Below, one piece after another: positions 56,597-64,000 of a stretch of 64,000 nt of DNA. The notes beneath the pieces are model-generated. The model saw nothing but the letters and a program-made list of their open reading frames with translations. It did no database searches and was not told the DNA's origin. Position numbers and translations under genes: made by a program. The first letter of the stretch is position 1; the number at the start of each line of letters is the position of its first letter. The stretch is taken from NCBI GenBank assembly GCA_009602735.1, contig WELA01001569.1:13370-77369 (forward strand), written 5' to 3'. The DNA is from Mesotaenium endlicherianum (lineage: Eukaryota; Streptophyta; Zygnematophyceae; Zygnematales; Mesotaeniaceae).

Positions 56597-58253
56597 TTAG
56601 GGGGTTGTTCCTTGGGCTCCAGGATCCGGAGCCTGAGATCTGGACCTAGATCTGGACAGCCTTCTAGGTCTGTCAGCTGGCCTTCTAAAGAACCCTGTTT
56701 GCTCTAAAGTTGGACCTTGAGGAGAATGAAGGACGGTAGCCTGCTCTTCAACCACCTGGGTGTGAATGCCCACATAAACTGGCATTCCGGTAGGATGCTG
56801 AAATACATTGGCAAGAGGTACATGTCCCTAACTGAAGGGGGTGGCTAGCGTACCTCTAGCTACTCTGCGTGTTGTTCTTCTGGTACCCCTCTCTGCTGCC
56901 AAGAACAGTCAAATCAGCTTCATTCCCAGCTTGGGCAGGTGAGCTGGGAGATGGAGTGCGGATTCTTGTTGCCTCCATTGTATGGATCACATTCCATACA
57001 CCTGATCTTGGCGCCCTTGGAGTCCCTACTTCTGCCTGCTCCAGGGTCTCTTGAGTACCAGCTCCTGATGCTTCTCCTCTGCCCTGTTCCTCTTCCTCAT
57101 CCCCTTTATCTTCCTCCTCTTAAAGGGTAGGGGTCTCGTCCACTAAGTCATCCTGCTCCCCAGTAGACATGGAAAAATCTACTGACCGCCCTTTCTTAGG
57201 ACGAGCTGGGGGTTGCTTGGCCTTCAGCCTGCTGATATCTATCTTGCCTGCATTCTTTGCCCATTTGACAAAGGCATGCTTCCCCTTAGAGAAATAGTCT
57301 CTTCTCCTCCTCCTGTACTCCTTGGTCTCAACATTCATATTACTCAGGCATCCATTAAGCCTGGGGTCCCAAGGGGCAGTGTGAGGTGGTAGGATGAGGT
57401 AGCCGTCTAGCCCATAGTGGAAGTCATCTGGGTGGGCCCGGTCACACTCCCGATTTCTGTTAGTGACGGTCATCCACCTCCAGTTTGTGAGCTGCTGGTA
57501 GTACTGTGGCCCGTGCTCAGCCCTTTTTAGCTCACAAGGAAACCAATGGGGAGAGAACATCTGCTGCCCTGTTTCCCTGGCCAAGTACTCCAAGCTCCTC
57601 CTCTCAACTTCATTGTAGGCTGGCAGTAGTGTCAGGTAAAATACTGCATCCTTAAAGCTATTGGGCTGCATGCTGACCATCTTGATGAGTCTACAATTTC
57701 CCACTATGCCAGGCATTGGTAATGGCTCATCTTCCGAGTCATCTGCAAGAAACCGTGCCTGCTCTGCTGTATATCCCACCATTTTGGCGTAATCTTCGTA
57801 GAAGACCACACCAGTGTGTGTCTCAATGTACTTATTAAGAGCTTCAAATCCTTGTCTCTGTAACATTGTTTTTTGTTCCATTTTGTTGATCTCCTGGGCT
57901 GCCGGTAATGCTTCCTTCAGGTTAACAATGGTTTGGCCACCCACCATAATATATCTGTAAGGGGCCAGGCTCTTCTGCTTCTCAGCTTCAGCCTTCTTCC
58001 TTCTCTCCTCCTCTGCTGCCGCCGCTTCTTCTTGTTGTTTCCTCTGTCTCTCCTCCTCAGCTTTCCTGAGATTTTCCGCCTCTTGCTCCTTCTTCCTCTG
58101 TGCTTCTTCTGCCACCTCTTGTTGTATGCGGACCCTTTCCTGTTCTCTCTTGGTGAGGGATGTCACCGCCAGCTCTTTCTGGTATTGCCTCATTGTCCTC
58201 CTGGCTTCTTCTGCCTTGCGCTTTCTGTCTTCCTTTTGTGTGGTGGGAGCCAT
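56597..58253 (-). pseudogene. Element F ORF3, frameshifted copy
   Basis: Starts at the ATG complement 58253-58251, directly after the conserved tgcag splice site, and runs to a stop at 57120, just after DDLVDETPTL. The C-terminal part is readable again at 56785-56597 (MPVYVGIHTQVVEEQ...GTTP). Compared with B the coiled coil and aromatic middle region are well kept, with mainly conservative changes; the acidic region carries the frameshift. Confidence 0.85.
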
Positions 58254-58679
58254 CCTGCACATGTAATCAGAGCACAAGTTAGTAGGATCTCAATCTTTGT
58301 CACAGGAGTTGTAGGACGAGACGTAGTTTGTATCAGTATGGTAGGTTTGTTCCCTTTTACCTTACAGGGTGGTTACTAGGAATTAACGGAGCTGCAGTGC
58401 GATGAGATAACGAATGAATGTGTGTGCAGGGTGAGTTAAGTGATTTATTGATGTGCTGATCCTTTTCTCCTTCCGAGTGGTGGGCACCCGCCAACTTAGC
58501 TTAATGTGGGCGTGGCTGTCACATCTTCTGTCACTATGCTGACACTTAACTATTGACACTATACTGTCAATAATTGTCCCTTTCTCGCGCACTAACTGTC
58601 ATTCACTGGCACATTTTCCCCTCCAACTTAAATGGAGACAAGACCTCCTGTCACCTTCCTAGGTCAACTCAAATGACAG

Positions 58680-60242
58680 TTAGGGAGGTGCCCCAGCCGC
58701 CCGAAGGTGGAACCGTTTCAACGCCCCTTTGGCAATGGTCAAATGGTCCTTAAATTCCCAAGTATCCCCAGTGGCATCGTAACCCTTCCATTTGACCAGG
58801 TATTTCATGACATATTTAGATGATCGACGGACAGAGTGAGCGTCTAAAATCTCCTCGACCTCATATTCCTCAAGGTCACCATCCTTGACAGCGGAGACCG
58901 GTCCCAGTTGGACAGGTAACCGACCTGTGAACAGTGTGTCACCTTTCATGTATGGTTCCAGGAAGGAGACATTAAAGATTGGGTGACCCTTGTATTCCGC
59001 TGACATGTTCAGTTTGTAAGCATTCTGATCGACACGGCGCATCACCAAATTTGGACCCACCCAGACCGGACCAAGCTTTTTCTTGACCACACCAGGCAGG
59101 TACAAGTGTTGAGAATGCAGTTTGACCAAATCCTTCTTTGAAAAAGTCAGCTCTCGACAGTGTTGATTAGCGTATTTTTGTTGGTTTTCCTGGGCTTTGT
59201 GCAGATTGAGTTGGAATTTTGACTGGGTGTCAGCATAGTCCTGAGTTAACTGGAGAGACCTCGGATTGTCAATGCCCTTAGGGTGAGTTACGGACTCCCC
59301 TAGCACATCTTAAGAAGACTTAGGGACTCTACCGAGACTGAGTTCAAAGGGAGTTGACGCGTGCACCGCACTATTGGTCGCAAATTGAATTTGAGGCAAC
59401 AAGTCATCCCACTTATCTTGTTTTTGGTTAATGTATGCTCTCAGCACCTCTTGCAGAACTCGGTTAGTTCTTTCATGTTGCCCATCAGTCTGAGGGTGGT
59501 TTGCTGTGCTGAGCAGCTGTTTGACTCCCATTAATCCCGTTAAAGCTCTCCAGAATTTAGAGGTGAATTTTGATTTTCTGTCTGAGATGATATTAGAGGG
59601 TAGCCCATGTTGGCATACTACATGGTGGTAGAACTTTCTCGCAATTTCAAGTGCAGTCACCTTGACAGTGGTGGGGATGAAAATGACCATTTTTGTAATT
59701 TTATCCACTATTACCAATGTAGAATCATGCCCAGTGGCAGTTCTTGGTAGTGTTACCACCCAGTCCATGGATATTGATTCCCAGCGTCCAGCAGGGATGG
59801 GCAGTGGTTATAATAGCCCCCCGGGTGGTGTGTGCCTAGACTTATTTTTCTGACATTGATCATAAGACTTAACATATTTAAAGACCTCCCGAGGCAACCC
59901 ATCCCAGTGATAATGTTTTGCCAGTTTACCAACGGTTTTGGCCTGCCCCAAATGCCCACCCAGTAAACTGTCATGTGCTTGACTCAGTAAGAGTGACCTT
60001 ACTTCCAAATTATTAGGAATGACCAGTTTCAGTCTACTTGAAGTGGTTTCAGTCATCCAGACCCCTCGCTTTTGCCTATACCCGAGTGTAGTAGCAGGAC
60101 ACACACCATCAATGGGGCTGGGCTCAAATGTTGGGTCAGAAAGGTAGGCTTTCCTAAGTTGTTCCAGGAAGGACTTTTTCACCTTTAGTGAAGTGAGTGC
60201 ACAAAAAACCTTGTCTACAGCATGCTGACTAAAGTTCCTTTC
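58680..60242 (-). pseudogene. Element F pol C-terminal half (integrase and chromodomain), broken
   Basis: 60242-59808: RNase H/integrase linker and zinc region (HDSLLGGHLG, CQKNK). 59768-59310: integrase core (SMDWVV in changed form, IISDRKSKF, TDGQHERTN), ending in a stop at PKSS. 59306-58680: C-terminus with chromodomain (EYEVEEILDAHSV...YLVKWKGY). Stops and frame changes show decay. Confidence 0.85.
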
Positions 60243-60961
60243 TTGCATGTAAGGTTGTGAAAGTGTAGTTTGTATTTTTATAGCACTTTATATGCATAGA
60301 GTGTAATTGTAGAAGAACTTTGGCCTTTATTTGAAGTCATTTGGACAAGTATTGAGAAAGTTATGAGTGTTGGAAGTTTTTAGTGAGTTTTTAGTGTCAC
60401 AGATTCAATTTAGTGACAAGGATAGGTCTAGTGACGAAAATTTCGGTTGGAGTCCAGAAAGTAGGACATTGAATCATGAGGGTTCCAGAAACTACGTACG
60501 ATTACGTAGAGTGCCAAAGTGATTGTGGAATTTCTAGAAACTCCGTGAGAGTTAGTGGATTGTGTAGTAGAATATTCTAGAGTGTAATTGTGTGCGTGTG
60601 AGTGTGCTAGCTTGTCCAACTAGGCAAGGTCACCTACATGGAAGGAGCCATAGTAGGAGGTTCTGGAGGTACTTTGCTAGAGAGGACACTTAGAGTTGAA
60701 GCATAAAAAGAGGGAGCCTAGTCTTGTCTAGTCTAGTCTAGTCTAACCTTCTTAACTTGTACCCGACTTTTCTCAATAAAGAGAGTTCTTTTCCACTCCT
60801 CTCTCATGTAGCCCTCTAACTCTTGCAAGGGTGGCATACCACCAGGCCACTCTACCTTGTGTATGCAACTAGGAAAGGTCCTTGTGCACGCTTCCACTCG
60901 CGGGTGAGGGTGCGTGAGTGTGTGTGGGCGCACTCCCCGCACCCTTCCCCCTTTCATTGCA
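60243..60961. mobile_element. Element G: solo LTR
   Basis: 60248-60956, 709 bp, starts TGTAAGG and ends CTTTCA, flanked by a perfect TTGCA duplication (60243-60247 and 60957-60961). It has an AATAAA signal near 60774. No internal coding sequence, so it is a solo LTR left after recombination. It belongs to none of the other LTR families in the window. Confidence 0.8.
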
Positions 60962-61321
60962 AGTCAGGTCTTCTAGAGAGTGCATCAGCAGGATTCAACT
61001 TCCCTGGTTTGTAGTCGATGTGGATTTGGAACTGCTAAGACTGGGGCAGAACAGAGAGCATCTTTAAAGGTCTGGAAGGCAGCTTGCTGCTTTTCCCCCC
61101 ACACATACCCTATGTCCTTCTTAGTAAGGTCAGTCAGTTTGTTGGCCTTTGTAGAATAATTTTCAAAGAATCTCCTATAATAATTAGCCAACCCAAGGAA
61201 GGATCTAACTTCCGAGACAGACTGTGGTACTGGCCAGTCCCTTATGGTCTGGACTTTCTTAGGATCCACATTGATGCCTTCCTTATTGACAACGTGGTCC
61301 AAGAATTCAATACTTTTCTTA
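60957..61321 (-). pseudogene. Element F RT/RNase H fragment with internal deletion
   Basis: 60957-61035 matches B 29199-29280; then 61036-61321 matches B upstream of about 28862. About 340 bp of the RNase H region are missing between them. The end at 61318-61321 is TTAA, where piggyBac inserted. Confidence 0.85.
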
Positions 61322-61571
61322 ACACTAGATGGCCCGGAACATCAAATATGATGCAACGCACAGATTCTGATGCATTTACTTGCTCCCCTTGCTTGCGACC
61401 TCTGTATCTTTCTTAATACTTATTTGTTTTTATCAAAATTAGTCTTAGACGAGGGGCTATATCGCCAAGTGTCCACAATAAATTCTACAGGTAAAAGCGA
61501 CAAAACGCGTACAAGTTATTCGCATTACCGTATGGTGCTAATTTCGGTTTCAATGAAGAAAATGAACCAAA

Positions 61572-61592
61572 AAGAAGGCTAACAGCCTTCTT
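61572..61592 (+). promoter_or_regulatory. Hairpin and short upstream frame before the transposase
   Basis: A perfect 9-bp stem with 3-nt loop (AAGAAGGCT AAC AGCCTTCTT) lies 20 bases before the ATG. A small upstream frame (MKKMNQKEG, from 61552) ends with TAA inside the hairpin loop. Confidence 0.5.
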
Positions 61593-61612
61593 CTTCGCGA
61601 GCTTCGTCCGCC

Positions 61613-63907
61613 ATGGATGCCTCTGAATGTTCGTTAGACGCACTTTTAGACCATAAAATTTTGGTTCCCGCTGCTCACTTCAGTACTGCATGGGCAAAAG
61701 AGAAGTTTGATGCTTATTGGGATGAGTTGTTGATAGAGGGAGTGGTGAAGAAGCGGGTGGTGGGGAAAAAGAAGGAGGGTTGTGTGTACGAGGTGTATTT
61801 TGTCTATGATAAGAGTAAGCAGAGATTTTTAGAGTCTTTCGTGAGAGAACACCTTTGCGAAGAGTCTAAGATACTCCATGAATTTTGTGAGGGTGTATAC
61901 TCGCGGAAAGATGAGGAGGAAGAATCGAAAAAAGAAGTTGTGCAGGAAGATGACCGTAGGTCATCTTTCCAAGTGTCTGAGACCCCTTTGGTGCCTCAAG
62001 AACTAGATATAGGGCAACAAGGTTCTCAACCTAGCATAGATGATAGCCAGCTCTCATTTGAGAGAAGAAAGAGAGGTTGGCCTGTGGGGTCAAACAAGAT
62101 AGCAGCTCCTTCCGTTAGGAGTAAGTTCATGTTTCAAGGGCCCCCTCTCACAACAAAAAAAGGAAAAGAGCCCATGATAGACTCTGATTCCGACCCTGAG
62201 AGCAGCAATAGCAGTTATGGGCAAGACAGGTTGTCTTCCGAGGAGGAAGAGGAGGTGCCTCTTGCTCCTACCATGCTGGAGGAGGAGGAGAAGGAGGAGG
62301 AGGAGTATGAAGAAATTTGGGATTGGAAGGGGCCTGCCCGCGGAGACTCCTGCCAGGTGGACTTGCTGCAGCCTAGCACTACACATCACCATGGCTTGCA
62401 GGGCATTCCAAACAAGAGGTTCAGAGGCTTGAGCCCCTTTGGGATCTTTCGTTTGTTCATGCCTATTGCATTCTTTCAGCAGTTGGTATTAGAGACAAAC
62501 AATTATGCATCACTGCATCCTGTCAGAGGTTGGATTCCTGTCACATGCACGGAGATGGTTGTTTTCCATGGGCTATGCATGGCTATGGGCTTACATGGAC
62601 TACCGAGACTGAGGAGTTATCGGCAGAAGACTGTCAAAGGGCCTATTACACTTCCTAGCTTTGGCAGATTTATGAGTAGGAATAGGTTCAAAGAGATTAG
62701 AAGATTCTTTCATCTCAAAGATAATAGACAAAGAACATGCTTTCCTCCAGACTCTAGAGAATACAAGCTATGGCAGCTCCAACCCTTCACAAACTTGTGC
62801 ATGGAAACCTTCAGCAAGTACTACAACCCTGGTGCAACCCTCACAGTAGATGAAAGAACCATTCCTATCCGCAACAGACAGTGTCCCATTAGAGTGTACA
62901 ACTCCTCCAAACCATACAAGTATGGCATAGAAGTATTTACTATTTGTGATGCAATTATTTACTTCTGCTATGCCTTCATCATCTATGATAGGGTGAAGAA
63001 AGATGGAGCTAAAACTGATATTGTGTTAGACCTTGTAGCTATGCTCCCTGTTGGTAGGTTGTTTACACTCATCTTTGATAGAGGTTTCAGCTCACCTCAC
63101 CTCTTCTCAAAGCTAGCACAATTAGGACATGGAGCCATTGGCACAGTTCTGTCCACGAGGAAAAATTATCCTAAGGCTATGTTGTATATGAAGCTTGATA
63201 GCCAGCCTAAAGGTGCTTGTCTGGCAGCTTACAATGAACACCCCCCTATGGTAGCAACTGTTTGGAATGACAAAGCTCCTTGTACATTTTTATCTACAAC
63301 CAAATGGCTAGCTCCCAAAACACAAACTACGCGTAACGGAAAACAGAAACTTGTCCTTCCAGCTCCTGAGTTAATTAAGCACTACAACTTGTATAAAGAT
63401 GCTGTAGATCAATATGATGCATACTGTTTGAAGAGGGGCTACAGTGCTGAGAGAGTTCTAGTCAACAGGAAGTGGTGGCACAGAGCATATTGGGGTCTCT
63501 TTGATGGCCTTCTAGCTAATGTGTTTATCATGCACAAGATGGTGAATCCTACCGCGGACAGGTGGGACACTTACTTGAACATCATGGATGAGATGTGTTC
63601 TTTCCAGCACCCTAATGAAGCAGGTTCGAGTGGAGTGTCAACAAGGGTTGTGGCAGCTCAGCCTACAGGAGAAGGAAGGTTCAGTGGCAGGCACTTTCCA
63701 GCGGAGGTAGAGAAGAGATACTATTGCGTCGTGTGCGTTGCCGATACTTTTGGACATCGTGCTAATAGGAAGAGAGCTAAGTATAGTGACTACAAGTGCT
63801 TGCAGTGCAATGTCTATTGGTGTGTTGCCCCTTGCTTTCAGATCTACCATACAACCAAAGAGATCCCCCAACTTGATGTTGGACCAAAGAGAGAGAAGAG
63901 GAAATAG
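61613..63907 (+). CDS. piggyBac transposase, intact
   Basis: 764 residues from the ATG at 61613, no stops. The N-terminal 240 residues are variable, with a KEKFDAYWDELL segment and acidic runs (EEEEEVPLAPTMLEEEEKEE). The DDE_Tnp_1_7 domain starts near 270 (FRGLSPFGIFRLFM). The catalytic aspartates are D413 (TVDERTIPI), D489 (LIFDRGFSS) and D599 (DAVDQYD, with D602). The C-terminus has a cysteine-rich zinc domain: C-VV-C...C-LQ-C...C-VAP-C-FQIYH, typical of piggyBac and needed for binding the terminal repeats. The enzyme cuts and pastes at TTAA, usually without leaving scars. Intact frame and catalytic residues suggest recent activity. It is longer than the insect enzyme (594 residues), mostly through its N-terminus. 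Confidence 0.94.
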   Translation: MDASECSLDALLDHKILVPAAHFSTAWAKEKFDAYWDELLIEGVVKKRVVGKKKEGCVYEVYFVYDKSKQRFLESFVREHLCEESKILHEFCEGVYSRKDEEEESKKEVVQEDDRRSSFQVSETPLVPQELDIGQQGSQPSIDDSQLSFERRKRGWPVGSNKIAAPSVRSKFMFQGPPLTTKKGKEPMIDSDSDPESSNSSYGQDRLSSEEEEEVPLAPTMLEEEEKEEEEYEEIWDWKGPARGDSCQVDLLQPSTTHHHGLQGIPNKRFRGLSPFGIFRLFMPIAFFQQLVLETNNYASLHPVRGWIPVTCTEMVVFHGLCMAMGLHGLPRLRSYRQKTVKGPITLPSFGRFMSRNRFKEIRRFFHLKDNRQRTCFPPDSREYKLWQLQPFTNLCMETFSKYYNPGATLTVDERTIPIRNRQCPIRVYNSSKPYKYGIEVFTICDAIIYFCYAFIIYDRVKKDGAKTDIVLDLVAMLPVGRLFTLIFDRGFSSPHLFSKLAQLGHGAIGTVLSTRKNYPKAMLYMKLDSQPKGACLAAYNEHPPMVATVWNDKAPCTFLSTTKWLAPKTQTTRNGKQKLVLPAPELIKHYNLYKDAVDQYDAYCLKRGYSAERVLVNRKWWHRAYWGLFDGLLANVFIMHKMVNPTADRWDTYLNIMDEMCSFQHPNEAGSSGVSTRVVAAQPTGEGRFSGRHFPAEVEKRYYCVVCVADTFGHRANRKRAKYSDYKCLQCNVYWCVAPCFQIYHTTKEIPQLDVGPKREKRK

Positions 63908-64000
63908 AGACATTTGGGCGTGATAACGACGAAAATTGTACATTCTTTTATAAGGTAGAATAAAATGTATGCTACGGCTATAAAACCTCTAAGGGCATGA

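Larger units (their letters stand above)
55647..61321 (-). mobile_element. Element F: reverse-strand relative of element B, decayed, truncated by piggyBac
   Basis: Left (3') LTR 55647-56364, then PPT, ORF3 relic, pol relic. The 5' half (RT start, protease, gag, 5' LTR) is not in the window: the sequence stops at the TTAA 61318-61321 where the piggyBac element begins. Confidence 0.9.
61318..64000 (+). mobile_element. piggyBac-type DNA transposon, left part
   Basis: Starts with CACTAGATGGCCCGG right after the TTAA at 61318-61321, the target of piggyBac elements. The transposase frame begins about 290 bp inside. The right terminal repeat and second TTAA lie beyond the window. Confidence 0.85.

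Noticed and set aside
1-64000. CRISPR array, operon or prokaryotic features
   Set aside because: No spaced direct repeats of that kind; genes have spliceosomal introns and eukaryotic retroelements.

Overview
This is a 64-kb piece of an intron-rich nuclear genome, most likely from the green lineage (a green or streptophyte alga). The best clue is a RUNKEL/ULK4-type kinase with an ARM-repeat tail whose motifs match the land-plant protein closely. Plant-style Ty3/gypsy chromoviruses and GT-AG introns with C/T-rich tails agree with this. The species cannot be named from the sequence. There are two assembly gaps (16151-16879 and 36196-36494).

The left third (1-19.6 kb) holds host genes. From left to right they are: the 3' part of an unrecognised single-span membrane protein (+); a three-exon CMC1-like twin-CX9C mitochondrial protein (-); a single-exon tubulin-binding cofactor C (+); a seven-exon GINS subunit PSF2 (-); and a ten-exon RUNKEL/ULK4-like kinase (+), broken by the first gap. 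CMC1/TBCC and PSF2/RUNKEL are divergent pairs; TBCC and PSF2 converge. The exon models were derived by hand; for CMC1 and PSF2 every junction keeps frame and the product matches its family from end to end.

From 21.7 kb to the end of the window is a nested pile of transposons, ordered here by target-site duplications (TSDs). Old chromovirus A (LTR 21740-22466) is split by three insertions. The first is B (24835-33628), a nearly intact member of A's own family, TSD GATTG. The second is C (33826-55097), a reverse-strand Ty3/gypsy element of another family without a recognisable gag, TSD TGAAG. The third is F (from 55647), a reverse-strand member of the A/B family. C's left LTR is split by D, a 1.56-kb TG...CA unit. 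D is split by E, a tandem LTR-internal-LTR-internal-LTR array of a third family. F is split by G, a solo LTR (TSD TTGCA), and is cut at a TTAA by a piggyBac transposon with an intact transposase that runs off the right edge.

The most unusual item is an extra open reading frame (ORF3, 558 codons) behind pol in B, and a broken copy in F. It is not an envelope gene and I do not recognise it. It starts one base after a conserved 3' splice site with a perfect TACTAAC branch-point, and it lies between two copies of the element's polypurine tract. Families B and E both join gag to pol through canonical -1 frameshift heptamers (TTTAAAA and AAAAAAC) in the correct frame. C carries three 68-bp repeats resembling the 5S rRNA internal promoter and a tRNA-like segment in its LTRs.
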